The notes: a model not told the origin generated them from the sequence alone. A DNA stretch of 64,000 bases from Scatophagus argus (GCF_020382885.2 NC_058511.1:6851501-6915500); one strand, 5' to 3'. Counted from the first letter of the stretch, positions 25,508 through 57,589 are shown. Program-made: numbers and translations.

Positions 25508-28500
25508 CTATGAGGAGACAGTCACCGGATTGAGAGAACCATTCCGGCTGTAGAACTTTGAGAAGGCCTCTTCAAGAACAGATGCCAGTCGTGGCTGATC
25601 GCCCTGACATGGAGAGACGAGGAGGTTAATATCTCAGGGGCTGTTTTACCCTCACGCTCAGTTTTCAGGTCAGCCAGGTCATGATGATGAACTTCCACTT
25701 ACCTCACTGATGAATCCCAGCTGAACAAGCTCCACAGCCAGCTCCTGCACACTCTCATCTGAACAAAAATACAAACGCAGTCAGAATACCTGCAATTGCA
25801 TCATACCAATATTACCAACTGCTAAACAATGTGCCTTTAAAGTATACACCTTCGCATTATGTGAGATCTGTTCTGTTCAGTTAGCATACAACAAACCAGC
25901 ACCCACACAATTGCAGTCCATACGCAAAATCTTACAAGCGGCAGAGGTAGACTCTAAATTGTTGCTGAAATGCGTGCACATATCAAGCTCTTTATCAGCT
26001 ACTTAAGGTTCTTCAAGAAATAAAGATACTCACTTGGTAACAAATCACAGCTTAGGTGTCTGTTCAATTTATCCTCAAGTTTCAACAGCAGAGTCAGCTG
26101 AAAGGAGGATAAAAATAAGTCATCTCAAAAAGTCAAGCAATGCATGAAGCAATTTCACATTTGACATGACAATACTTTGAGGCACACACGTGACTTACAT
26201 GATGCTTGGTGCCCTCATCAACAGGCTCAATGTTACACTGCATCTGAAGGACCTTTGAAGTAGCAGAAAACAATGTACTTTTGATATTTTAAATATTCTT
26301 AATTGCTTTGTATATTCTAGAACTGTTTGTCTGGAACAATTAATAATATATTTATATAAAGAAATAACAGGTCTTGTAATAGTTGTGATGTGTCAGTTCT
26401 TACCTTTCTGGTCTCAAGCTCTGCAGGTTCAGGAGTTGGGGTTTTCACAGAGGGGGGCACTATGGGCGACTTGACCGCCTCCTGCTGAGGCTGTTGTGGA
26501 CATGGAATCCCAAATGCAGTCAGAGGGTAGATCCCATTCCTGGAACATCAGGAGGTAAAGGAAACACCTTCAGGAGAACTGGAAATGATTCTGTGCTGTG
26601 CACTTGTGCCCTGAATACTGCAGGATATTCAACAAATAGTTTTGCTGTCCTACTTCACGTTTTGCAGACTTATCACATATTCCACTGCAGTACAAAAATT
26701 TCCTACTTTTGGCCTCAATCAGATGGTGATGCAATTCTCATGTTACTTTTCCCATCTGATTTTGCCAACAGGCCAGGCATTCAGGACAGAATCTTCAAAT
26801 CACGGACCCATTGACAGCAAATTTGCTTTTAAGCATGCAACTAGCTGTAGTATAATTGTTTTCTTACCTTACATCTTCTAGGAACTTGTCCAACTCAAGT
26901 GCAGGAAACTGAGAGAGCCTGGAGAAAAGCAGGAAAATTATTGTATCATTCTACTGTAATGCAACCTTCAGGACCAGAAAAAATAACATTAACACTAGTT
27001 CATAATAATATACCATAATAATATACAATAATAATAAACCAAAAATTGAGACAAAATCTTATTACATTTTGTTATATGAAATATTTACAGAAAACCACAG
27101 TAATGCTACTTGATTTCCTTTCTTTCCAAGACCTTTGTTTTATTATCTCCATACATCAATTTTTTGTGATACTCAGACTTACTTCATCTGAACTCCGTCC
27201 TTGGCCTCAACGATCACCAAGTTAGGGTCCATGTTCTTTGTCATTTCTTCTAAAGCATTTTCTGGAATCATATCTGTGTAAAGGGAGAAGACAGCAGTCA
27301 GATGAGAGCATTCAGGTGTGATAGTGATTTTTCAGTTTTATTTTTGTGAAGGTGGGTTTGGGGCTTCATGTCAGTCATTATTCTTTGACATACAAAATAT
27401 GGCCAATATGAACCCTCAGGAGAAAACACATCATATTATGTGAACTGATGAAGTTCCAGTCTTTGGTGTGTTGTAAACATTTGTCTGTATGTTGGACACT
27501 GAGCCACTGCTGAACATTGACTCAAAAAGGTGCAGACCGTGCAATGGTGGGCCAGTAACTGTGTCTTTAAATTGAAAATGCTAACTGCCATTATTGATAC
27601 TGTGTGTGTGCTGTCACTCACGCTGGTGGCTGACGATGCAGTGGGCAGCCAGCAGCTTGAGTAAGGGCACCTCAAACAAGGCCTGGTGAAACAACAGCTC
27701 CTTAGCTGTGGGTCGCTTACTGGGGTCCACCTCCAAACACTTCTGGATAAATTCCTGAAGAAGAGGAAAAGGAAAAAACTTTATGAATTTCTCTACAAAA
27801 CAGCCATACAGCCTTTAAATGCGTCCTTCTCCCTCACTCACGCGTTGCAATGGGTCCTCCAGGGACTGAATGGCACTGTTTATGGCTTCTTGGGACACAT
27901 AAGACGAATCTCCATTACTCTGGATTTCCAACACGGCCATCTGGGGAAGTGATTGGACAAAGAGGGATGTTAACTACAGGAAACACAAAACCTAAGTCAA
28001 CAGCAGCCCCTCTTCTGTTAAAATAATGCATTTTGAAGATCCTGGTCATCACGCAGACCAGATGTTTGTTTCTTTTTAACACAAAAAGTCGATATGATTA
28101 AAAACTGTTCTTCCACATTTATTTTATTACCACAAAACATAGAAATATCTGACTAATTTAACTAACAAAATATGTGATGAAAGCAAATTAATACAAACTT
28201 AAACAACACAAAGCATGTCTAAAGCCGAGGTGACGATTCAACTAACGATGCAATCAAATCAAGCACACGTTTAATAAACAAAAGAATGAGTGATTATGCT
28301 GGTCAGTATGCAACCAACAGCTCAGAGCAGCACAAAGTCTCTTCTCACCTCTAAGGCGCACATTCCAAAGGAATAAATATCCACAGCTGTGGTAACACTG
28401 GCAACAGCTGAAAGCAGAAAGAAGATGATCAGTATCACAGACACAATACAGCATACAGTGATGGTATCTGGACAAATGACAGGATCATACCTCCATATTC

Positions 28501-31293
28501 AGGAGCAAAGAAGTGAAGGCTCTTTTGCTCTTCCCGACAGGTTTTCACATGGTTATTGATGGTGTCTGGAGCAACTGGAGGAGCGGGGAAAAAGCCTTAA
28601 TGATAACAACACTAACACAAGACGTAATACTAATAATAACAACGGGAGTATCTGCACTATCGAAAACAAAATTTAAACCAAAGAGGGACATTACACTGAC
28701 TGGCTTTCACTTATTCCCAGAAAGATCTTTCTCACTTTAAATGATCTATACCTGAGCCAATCTTGATGAGGCCATTATGCTGGATGAAGATTGTGTCGCA
28801 GGTCAGGTTGCCATGGATGATGGGAGGTTCACAGGAGTGCAGGTAGCTGGAGACGTGAACAAGAATAAAATCAAAAAAATATTGCTACCACTTTCTTGTT
28901 AGCAGCATTGGTGAATATAAAATTCAACTAGATGCTGCAGTCTGTCATTCAATGTGTTCATATACTTGGCCAATAAAGCTCATTCTGAAGCTGTAGCCAT
29001 GACAGTAGACAAAGCTTCAAATATGGATGCTGAAGCTAGAAATTCAGAAGATCTCTACAATCACATGCTCTCTGCCTGTATGTTCTTTGTTTTAGTATTT
29101 TGCTGTGTTCAGGACATTTCTGTGTGCTAACAACTCTGGAGAAAGATAGCTGATTGTTAAGTCTAATAACCAGGAAGTCAAAATAGCTGCCAACACAAAA
29201 CATAAGCGTAAGAGTCAACAATCAATGACCCTTCTTGAGAACTGCTTATCGGTGTGTTTACAAATAGTAACTGACAAACCCAGCACAACATGCCTTTAAC
29301 ACTCAACAGATTGCAGAAATTAACCTTTTGTTACGCTCACCTGAGTGCAGACAGGATTTGTGTGCACCAACGCTTCCAGGCCTGTCAGATACAAAACAGG
29401 TTACCAAAAATCAAAGTTCATGTAAAATATGTTTACTGGTCATTGTCATTTCTAAGTAGCTACATTTCAAAATCCAATGATTAGCTGCAGCAGAACCTTC
29501 ACACCTTTTCATTCATGGTCTTGTGGTTTTTCTTTGTCTTTTTCAAAAACTGTTTGAGACTTCCTGAGGACATGTACTCAGTGATGAAAATGACCTGCAG
29601 ATGAGAGAGAAGAAATGTATACAGAGGAGTATAAAAGTCATTACACAGAACAATTTTTATTTTATCTGACAAAAGGGAGATATTTTTTAGATGATTTCGT
29701 ACCCTCGCTCTGTTCTCTTTGACGTCTGCCCAGTACTTGTGGAATTTCACAATATTTAAATGCTCCAGCTGGATCAAATTGTCAAAAACTGCTTTGACTT
29801 TTTCCTATGGAAAAAACAGAAGAGATTAGTCATCACAGAATCCAAAATGTCACATAGTTTAAACAATAGCATATATTTATTCATAAAATTACATTACATT
29901 TGACATATTTGTCCATGTTGTCAAATTAATGGTCAATTTACTATTTTACTCCAAAACAATTCACACAATTCAAACACTGGCCTGGCTTTCTCATGGCCAG
30001 CAGGTTCAAATAGTGGTTGGACAGACCGGTTCATAAGTGTAAGGTCAACTGCAGATTCCACAGCTGTAAATGTGAAACGTGTGTGCATTAAAAGCAAATC
30101 TGGTTCCTATTCGTTACATCATAGAGACTCAACAGCCATTCAATTTCTAACAAAATATAAAGTCAAAGTTCCATTAGCCTGAGATCACCTGCGTTTCTTG
30201 CAATCATATGCATATTTAAAATGAAAAGTTGCCTGTTGCAGTCTTGAACTAACTGACCCCAAAGCAGCTCAAACTACAATAGCTGCAGGCAACAAGCCTT
30301 GCTCAATGGACATTAGCTATCTAACACATGAACAGTGCCTCTCAATTTTACAAGTATAATTTGCAGAGGTGAGCAATAGACTTAATCATCAATTGAGATA
30401 AGACTGAGAAAATGGAAACAACTTGAGGTGGATGCAAAACCAGAAAGTCAAATGTCGAAAGGTACACAAGAGCTTTAAATACCACTTCTTGTGGTCTTAG
30501 TCCCTCCCCTACAAACCTCTGAAAAAATGTTTCTGCAACAGGGACAGTGTGTACTTCTCTATACTGCTGGCAGCAACAAGTCTGACCACTTGCCTAAGGA
30601 GCTTAAAGCAAAAGGCGAACAAGAAAACCAACAGGCGCCTACATTGTTTGTGAGATCACAGTTAAGCAACTAACCTAACACAAAAATATACACTCATTAA
30701 AAACTTGTCAGGTCTTTGTATTCCTTGCAAATATAAAAGCTGTCCTTTTAACAACATAATCATGACAATAACATTATTATAAATGTTTTATTATTGTTGC
30801 TTGCACAGTTGCTTTAGACACAACTTACTACATTGGCTTTGCAATGCACCCACCTCCTGCAGTTTGAAATTCTTCCTTTCTGAGAACATGACCTCATTCC
30901 ACACCACCTCCACTCCTTCCTCAGTGTCCATGGCCAAGTAAGCATTATCGATCCCAGGGACGTTGCGCTGATTCACCTACAGGCAAAAACAAAAACATAC
31001 ATAAGACACTATCAATACTATAGCAAAGGTAAACTTGACTCCTCCTCACACATATCCTGTACCTCTTCTCTGCGTTTCTGCCAGCGTCCACACGGGCTTT
31101 CCTCCAAAATCTCTGACTCATCCTCACTCTCCTCTTCCTCATCCTCTGTAGCAGCAGTAGCTGGAGGCTGGGTCACCATGGACACAGGGGGGGAGACAGA
31201 TGACACTCCTTGACCTGTGGATGCTGCTGCCACGGAGTCTGACTTCCCTTCCTGGGCAGTGTCAGGGGCCTGTTTGTTCTCTCCCTCAGACAT
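25508..31293 (-). CDS. nrbp1: Nuclear receptor-binding protein 1 (pseudokinase)
   Basis: 534 residues (human NRBP1 535). Exons: 31293-31063, 30976-30854, 29804-29703, 29594-29505, 29381-29341, 28846-28752, 28574-28491, 28407-28349, 27940-27842, 27754-27622, 27273-27183, 26918-26868, 26539-26404, 26252-26199, 26097-26034, 25758-25703, 25603-25508. An acidic stretch precedes [10 protein letters not shown], then the kinase-like domain (about residues 80-325). The catalytic loop reads HGN at 207-209 instead of HRD, and the DFG position reads IGS at 225-227, so catalysis is not expected. The C-terminal region ends in NPVTVSS. NRBP1 is an adaptor in trafficking and serves as a substrate receptor for Elongin-BC ubiquitin ligases. 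The start follows the conserved MSEGE; an in-frame upstream ATG at 31344 probably lies before the acceptor of this exon (first base about 31318). Leader exons should lie at 31.6-32.3 kb. Confidence 0.96.
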
Positions 31294-31599
31294 CTTCTTA
31301 GTTGTCAGGCCCAACAGCCTGCTGAGACACACAGAAATGCCCAAATACTATCTCAGCATCATAGTCCATAATAGTCTCTTATAACCTGTTCACGGAAGGA
31401 AGACACAAAACTAGGCAATTACATCTCATTTCAAGACTAGCTTGATAACAACGGTAAGTTTTATAATCGGTAGATGGAGCTTGCCAACATAGTTGGAGCA
31501 GAGTAATAAGCGCTGAGACTTTGCAAAAGAACTTAGTCCATACGACACTCTACAGGGAAGGCCATCACAACCGCAGCGCAAATATGAGTAGAAGTAGCA

Positions 31600-32330
31600 T
31601 ACATGGATAGACATACGTGTTGAACACAGGAAATTTGACGATTCCAGCTCCAGTTTCACAGACTCCAACCGCCGCAGACCAATCCCAGTTTATTCAGTCA
31701 CCTTTGTTAGCTATAAATCTTCTTGGTATCCCAGCTGAGTTGCAGCTAACTTAGCTTTGTGACGCTGCTAGCTCCTTGGCTTGGCTACGTTAACAACCTC
31801 ACAGGAAACAGCAGCGGAGACTGTCGGCGAGTATGCAACGACACTCACAGCCGTGGCTGTATTCACATTAACGTTAAATGTTTACGAATGTTTTACTTGC
31901 TGGCCAACTAACTAGCGTTAACTGGTTTGCTGCTAGCTAGCGACTGTTTAGCAGCCCACCGCCCCTTGCTGCTTCTCAAGACTCCAGTTCAGCTAATGTA
32001 TGCTCTAAAAAATTAGCCACAGCTAATGTGAGTAAACTACACAATACTGCACCAGTCCTAGACGCGTTTACCGATTAATAACATCACAACTGATCACAAA
32101 AACTCATCAGAAGAAGCAGAGAGAGGTTAGTAATATCAGTAACTTTATATCCTCGAACACAACGGCTGACTGACTTGAGAGCTAGGGTAACATTTAGCCA
32201 GATATGATGGCGACAACTTCCAGATGCACACAGTACTGCGCTACGAGCTCGGAACGTCACAGTCGATGACGGTTGCCAGATATAGGTTGCCCAATCCCCC
32301 ATTTGCAGCGTTGAAATCGCTGAACTTTAT
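31600..32330 (-). promoter_or_regulatory. nrbp1: Presumed nrbp1 5' UTR exon(s) and promoter
   Basis: The first coding exon is preceded by an acceptor (CAGCAG followed by GCTG), so at least one untranslated exon must lie upstream. This less AT-rich, CpG-containing stretch is the likeliest place. I could not choose one donor or start site with confidence. Confidence 0.35.
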
Positions 32331-32339
32331 TCTCAGTAA

Positions 32340-33260
32340 TGCAACTGGGATATAGATCAGTTATATAGTATTATTTTCATGCAACGTTAGCATAGCATAA
32401 GATAATTATGATATTTAGACATAAAGTACCTGGGCAAACTTGAGGGGCTTCAGACCTTCATCCACCCCTAAATCCCTATGTTCACTGTATATCAGTTGGT
32501 TTTTGGTGAGTTGATTGAAGTTGTTAAAAAATCTGCAAATACCCTATAGTAACGCAAATCGCGCATTATCATTGGCCTGTAATTGTGTGGCTTTGTCCAG
32601 AGATGTAACCTAGTGTCAGAATCTAGTTTTAACACCTTAATTATTTTAGTTAACAGTAGCTAAAATCTCACCACAAGAGCCATGTACTTAAGAGCTTTCA
32701 AATGCCATTATAGCAAATCCTATCATGGTCATGACTGCACTATGCAAATACATTTCTCTGCTACAAATTATCAGAGATTAAAATAAATTGAAGTTCCCCT
32801 CATACCGAAACAAGATTGCAGCTCAAATCTGGCAACACGTGCGCTCAAACAGCTTCCCTTTTCTACCTTTTGATAAGGGATTGACAGAAAATGAGGTCAA
32901 CTGGATGGTCTGTTTGGTCAACCACAACCAGATGAATTGAAAAAGAAGTAAATGTTACATCGTTTGTTGACTGTTTGAAGCAATTTTAATCCAGCCAATC
33001 ACATGATGGGTTAAACTGTCATAATGAGTTACTATCAGTAGGCTTAAATGTCAGATTTGTCACTAATTATGAGAACTAACTAGGCTTTATCTTCCATAGG
33101 TCTTTTAGTTTAAGATTTTTCATTTCAGCAAGTGTTTCCTCATATCTTCAGTCAGATGTAGGCCTGCTGCTTTTAAAGAGTGCCCCTGCACAGCACACGG
33201 TGACCTGAAAACCTTGTGACCAGTACAGGGTCTCTCTTCAAGGAGCCCCCTCCCCTCCGT
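32340..33260. other. Intergenic region between nrbp1 and capn3
   Basis: About 0.9 kb between two divergently transcribed genes. It is AT-rich and shows no exon or known repeat. Its right end carries the MEF2/TATA-like box of capn3. Confidence 0.5.
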
Positions 33261-33269
33261 TAAAGAGGC

Positions 33270-33279
33270 CTATATTTAG
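33270..33279 (+). promoter_or_regulatory. capn3: MEF2-type box at the capn3 TATA position
   Basis: CTATATTTAG fits the MEF2 consensus CTA(A/T)4TAG exactly. It lies 300 bases upstream of the start codon at 33570, where a TATA box would be expected for a start near 33300. Calpain-3 is a skeletal-muscle gene and MEF2 is a muscle activator, so the match is functionally sensible, but use of the site is inferred. Confidence 0.5.
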
Positions 33280-33569
33280 GTCCAACTACCACCAGGGACA
33301 CAACAGTGAGTGTGGGAGTGCTGGTGTGAGAGGTTGTCAGTTGATGGCTGTCCACGAGCAGTGACAGTATTTCCAGCAAATAAAGGAACTAAAAGCGGTC
33401 ATTGGAGTCAGGGAGGACACAGGAAATTTCTCTTGGCTGTTTTGCAAGTTCAAGTTCTGTTTCTGCAAGTAAGGAGGGACTGCTGAGGGTTTGGTTTTTT
33501 TTTTAGCTTTTTGCAGGTTATAAACTGTCTGAAATAGGAACGCCAAAAGCTGAGGAGTTTACTGATAAA

Positions 33570-45329
<11,760 letters not shown>

Positions 45330-45771
45330 GTCCACTTTGTGATCATTGCTGTAGCTGCAGTTGGTGCTCACATTCATGACTCAGCATTTGGGCAACCACT
45401 TTTCAGTATTTTTGCACAGATTTTGCGATACCAAATGACTAAAGTAAAAATCACGTTTGAGGATTTCTCCAAAAGCAATATTTATATTTGTCATCCCTGA
45501 ATCAATAATAGGTCAGATTTAATGTCACCTTTCTTTTAGCTTATTTTAAAGTGACTGCCATCCTGTCAGTAATGCAACCGATTCCTCAAGTGCCACCAGT
45601 TTTCCTAGACTCTACATGCTGATGAAAGATCACTGCTTCAAGCAATGACGAAGTGTAATGATGTGAACAGATGTTTTTGCAAATGTAGAATTGACCTTTG
45701 CTGCCAAAGCTTCTGTGTAGTCAACAAAATGTGGTTCATAATGCAAAGCTAGAAGTATCAATTTTGAAAGA

Positions 45772-45777
45772 AATAAA
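45772..45777 (+). terminator. capn3: Poly(A) signal of capn3
   Basis: AATAAA about 440 bases past the capn3 stop codon. The minus-strand signal of znf106 is only about 120 bases away, so the two genes converge tail to tail. Confidence 0.5.
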
Positions 45778-45895
45778 CATGATTGTGAGAAGTGAGTGAA
45801 GGCACATTTTGTTTGACAGAACTCTAGAAAAATACCGAATGCTCTGTGTACTGTTGTTAAACTATAACAAACAAAAGTGAACACTAAATCAAATC

Positions 45896-45901
45896 TTTAT
45901 T
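45896..45901 (-). terminator. znf106: Candidate poly(A) signal of znf106
   Basis: AATAAA on the minus strand, about 1.15 kb past the znf106 stop codon at 47056. The stretch 45.9-47.05 kb is then the znf106 3' UTR, in which I saw no further gene. Confidence 0.45.
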
Positions 45902-47055
45902 GCTGCACACATACAGCAGGTAATAAACACAAATCAAACACACACACACTGTACAGTATAACATACAAAAGTTAAGGCAGAATTTGTCGGTGTTTGTCTT
46001 CATTCAGTTGGTTGTGACAGGTTTCTGAGGTTTCAGTGATACAGGGACAGAATAATCATCTGGGAACTGTAAGTAATAGATGACTTACTTTTATAACCAA
46101 AACCAAATCTCTCAGTCACAACATAAAGATTTAATGTAAAAGTTCTCATGTGTGACGGGATGTTACAGTCTGAGTGAAGAGGTAATTAAGAATACACCAT
46201 GATGTGAAGAAAAATGAAAAGTCACTGTATGATGATAAACTTTAAATCTGGGACACAAAAGGGAAGAGACATCTGACTTGAAGACAAGAGAGTAGAGGTA
46301 CAGATTTTATTACTGGTACAGATTGTTAAATATTAGCCTGTGGATTTTAAACTCTGGATTCATTGCCAAACTGCACCTTTGTACTAATACAGCACACCAG
46401 TAAGTTAAGCCTGTTTATTCCCACAATTAAGCTATTGCCAACGTGCACATCTCCTTTCAACACTGAAGTGAAGACTAAACTTTAAAAACATCTGGAAAAT
46501 CATTCTGACCTGCTGATTTCATGAAGGCCAATGAAATGACAATATCTGTTATGTGCACTGCAGAGTGAATCGCCACAACTCTTCTTTTCACAACAGCAGT
46601 TGTAAAAATATTATGAATGATTAGCTTCACAGGTAATCTGACAGTGTAATTTATTTTATGGTGTCTAAAGCCATGCTGCATATTCACAGTAATAAAGACA
46701 AAATGTGCTGACCAATAGATCGAAAAGTAAAGTAATGGATCATTTTATTCGTCAAAAGGCTTACTTGTGGGTGACTTAACTGCAAATAATTGATGGAAAA
46801 AAAAAATATTTTCACAGCTGGACTGACTGAGTCTTAGAGGACTTTAGGGATCAATAACAACTGCTGTGTCTCATCTGACTCTTACCTCCATACAGGATGC
46901 ACAAGACCAAAGAGAACCTCAAAAATCAGAAAAACAAAAGGCAAAAAAATTGATTTTCTATCAAAAGCTGATGGAAAGTAAAACCCAAAACCCTGAAAAG
47001 AAATCCAGCCTTCTGGATTATTCAATCTGCTTCTGGATCAATCTGCTGAATCATC

Positions 47056-54877
<7,822 letters not shown>

Positions 54878-55309
54878 TTCTGACCAGGTGAAATAAGAAC
54901 AAATTATATCAGCAAATACACGAAAGCTTTGCATTAACCTTAATCCAAATATCGGATAAATGAAGCCAAACCCCAATGTCTCAAGAGCATGTTATAAAGA
55001 TTTCGCAGAATAAACGCTACAGCCTAGAGATTACACAGTGCTGAAAACATGCAGGCTTTGGGGTGAATGCGGGACAGTTTATAAGCAATACAACACTGTA
55101 ACGCCAGCTGTTAATCATCAACTCTAAACTTATTCCAACAGTAAAGCGTGGATTTTACAGTGAGGACTTGCAAACAGACTAAACAGTGGCACATTCGCCG
55201 TCCCTGAGTTGCAATTCACCCCAGCCGTTGGGAGAGGTTAGCGGAGTTTAGTCGAGCTCTTTCTGTTAAATCAGATATTAAGTTTAAATTGTAAGTAGAT
55301 CATAATTAC

Positions 55310-55370
55310 CAGACGAAATTCACATGGCATCAACACCGAACGGCTACTCGGGCGCCATGTTTGTCTACGT
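55310..55370 (-). promoter_or_regulatory. znf106: znf106 untranslated exon 1 with YY1-type motif and uORFs
   Basis: On the minus strand a clean donor (CGTCTG followed by GTAATTATG) ends at 55310. Upstream of it lies AACATGGCG, matching the YY1 core AANATGGCG often found at housekeeping start sites. The ATG inside it opens a five-codon uORF (Met-Ala-Pro-Glu-stop, 55358-55344). A second ATG is followed immediately by TGA (55325-55320). The TSS is not proven. Confidence 0.5.
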
Positions 55371-55628
55371 AAATTACGTTACGTCTACGCCGTCCAATCG
55401 TTCATAAAAGATGATACCGGAAGTTTGTCGGCGGTCCTTTTCCGTAGATCTACAAATGATGAGACGAGAGCGATTTGGCGATTTTGCAACGATGTTTGGG
55501 GATGATGGTGTTTTATAAGTTAGCTATAGTGAGGTACGGGACAGTCGTTCCGTGCGGAAGAAGGGGTTTTGCTAAAAAAGAAACAATTAGCTGTTTGTTA
55601 ACCTAACTGTTTACCTTTTCAGGTTAAA
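55371..55628. promoter_or_regulatory. Bidirectional promoter of znf106 and churc1
   Basis: Fewer than 300 bases separate the presumed first exon of znf106 from the churc1 start codon at 55629, and the genes run in opposite directions. No TATA box is visible and the stretch is richer in CpG than its surroundings. A splice acceptor (TTTTCAG) sits just before the churc1 ATG, so its leader exon also lies here. Confidence 0.5.
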
Positions 55629-57359
55629 ATGTGCAACGGCTGTGTGCAAAAGGAATATCCGGACCGGGTAAGTTGAGGCGACTGGGACACCTCACTAACT
55701 ACTATCGTCAACTTAGCCAATTCACAGCTAACTACTAACAATATAGTTAGCTGTGAGTAACGTTAATTTATCTACTTGGGATAACCAGCCACCTCAAACA
55801 GTGATGCTCTGGTGAAAGTAGAAATTTGAAGGTGTTACCGAGAAAGCGAAAAGAGTTGAACGTGGTGGTGTGAGAGTAAGAGGTCTGTGATTTCCTTCTC
55901 AGGGGAACACCTGTCTGGAGAACGGCTCTTACCTGATGAACTACGTGGGCTGTGCCAGCTGCCATCAGAGGGACTTCGTGCTGATCAGCAACAGAGCCAC
56001 GGAGGATGATGATGGAGAGGAGATAGTCACATATGACCGTTAGTCTCTCTTCTTGTGCTCCCACTAGACTAGACCAGACAACCAGTTGCTTTCAGGTGCC
56101 GGTGAACTGACATGTTTTTACCAACCAGTTTTCGTAGTCGTGGAGAAGAAGACCTTCCCTTGTAGTTCATGTAATTCTGGGTGTGGTTCGGTTTAAAGTA
56201 AATCTTAGTGCTACCGCCATACAATGACATTTTTGGCCTCATTGTGCTTCCAACTTTGTGGTGATAATTTGGGGAGTATGCTTTTCCTGTTTCGACATGG
56301 CAGTGCCTTGAAGAAATGTTCTCCCAGGTTGGCGTGGAGGAACCTCGTGGCACCCAGCAGCTTTGGGATGAATTGGAAAATCAGCTGTGAGCCAGGCCTG
56401 ATCGCCAGTGGCCAGTTTTACTGATGTCTTGAGCCATATTCCTGCGGAAATCTTGAGGAAATCCTTTAAAGAAGGGTGGAGGCTGTTACAGCAGTAACAA
56501 GGGGTCCGATTGTTTTTGGTTATACGGTGCATTTGGTTTCCTGTCATAAGGGTTTTGTGAAGAAGAGAGAATTACCAGACTCTTTCATATCTCACCAGAA
56601 GTTGAACCTTTTGAATCACTCACCCACAGCTATTAGCTAACACATTTTTTCCTTCCAGATGTTTGTAAAAATTGTGACCACGTCATCGCCAGGCATGAAT
56701 ACACCTTCTCTGTTGTTGATGAATATCAGGTAAGTAAATACAGATCCATACATCCATTTTCTATACCGCTTATCCGTCAGGGTCACAGGGGGAGCCTATC
56801 CCAGCTGACTACGAGTGAGGGGCGGGGTACACCCTGGACTGGTCACCAGTCAATCGCAGGGCCAACACACAAAGACAGACAACCACACACTCACAATGTA
56901 ATGTGAGTGTGAGAGTAATAGCAATGTAGAGTAGCCAGTTATGTGCATGTGGGAGGAAGCCGGAGAACCCGGAGAAAACCCACACAGGCACAGGGAGAAC
57001 ATACAAACTCCACATAGAAGGGCCCAGACCAGGATTCGAACCTGGACCCCTCTTGCTATGAGGCGACAGTGCTGCACCACTGCACCTCCGTGTCGCCTCT
57101 AGTACATACTGATCTATAACCTTAACATACGTCAGTTCATTTGTGACGCAAATCTTTTTATGGGGCTAAATTTATTTTCTAACATACTAATTCAGCAGTA
57201 TTCATGGTTAGTTGCTACCGTCTTTGTCTTTCAGTGTGTATATTACATCTGTTTGTTGTCGTCCAGGAGTACACTATGCTTTGCATGCTGTGTGGAAAAG
57301 CAGAGGACTCCATCAGTGTCCTGCCCGATGACCCCAGACAGTCTGCGCCTCTCTTCTAA
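55629..57359 (+). CDS. churc1: Churchill protein (zinc-binding developmental regulator)
   Basis: 112 residues, the same length as human CHURC1. Exons: 55629-55667, 55903-56038, 56659-56729, 57267-57359. Metal-binding pairs are all visible: Cys2/Cys5, Cys30/Cys33, Cys61/Cys64 and Cys88/Cys91, with His59, His66 and His71 nearby. The blocks [31 protein letters not shown] and [10 protein letters not shown] are diagnostic. Churchill is induced by FGF in the early embryo and helps set the mesoderm/neural boundary. It was described as a transcriptional activator, though structural work later questioned direct DNA binding. The second exon's donor (GTTAGT) is less typical but phase and family alignment require it. 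Introns 2 and 3 hold a Tc1-like relic and a SINE. Confidence 0.97.
56222..56520 (+). mobile_element. Decayed Tc1-like transposase fragment
   Basis: In churc1 intron 2. Short in-order matches to the C-terminal part of Tc1-type transposases remain at DNA level (CCTCATTGTGCTTCCAACTT; TTTGGGATGAATTGGAAAAT; GAGCCAGGCCTGATCGCC), but the frame is broken by indels and the catalytic part is absent. It is an inactive fossil of a fish Tc1/mariner element. Confidence 0.65.
56745..57097 (-). mobile_element. tRNA-derived SINE, copy 2
   Basis: In churc1 intron 3, inserted antisense to churc1. It belongs to the same family as 8891-9223, with a B box GGTTCGAATCC at 57032-57042, the CACACAGGCACAGGGAGAAC segment and a GATAAGCGGTATAGAAAATG end. 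It is better preserved than copy 1 at the B box. A clear target-site duplication was not found. Confidence 0.8.
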
Positions 57360-57589
57360 GACCTCAGACCTGCAGATTTTAATTCACTGAGCGTTGCCAC
57401 CATGGACGTGCTGCTGGCATCAAGATTCAAATCATTTTTTTATCCTGCATTTAAAATTGTGGTCATTATATTTAAAGGCTGTTTATGAACTACTGTATGT
57501 ACTGTATGCTGGTATCAGTTGAATAACTTTTTATTACCCTCCACGACCACAACAAGTGTTTTATGTATGTCAATTAACAGTGTACTATA

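Noticed and set aside
31294-31344. Upstream in-frame ATG that would extend nrbp1 by 17 residues
   Set aside because: The family start MSEGE is at 31293, and an acceptor (CAGCAG) lies between the two ATGs, so the upstream one is probably intronic.
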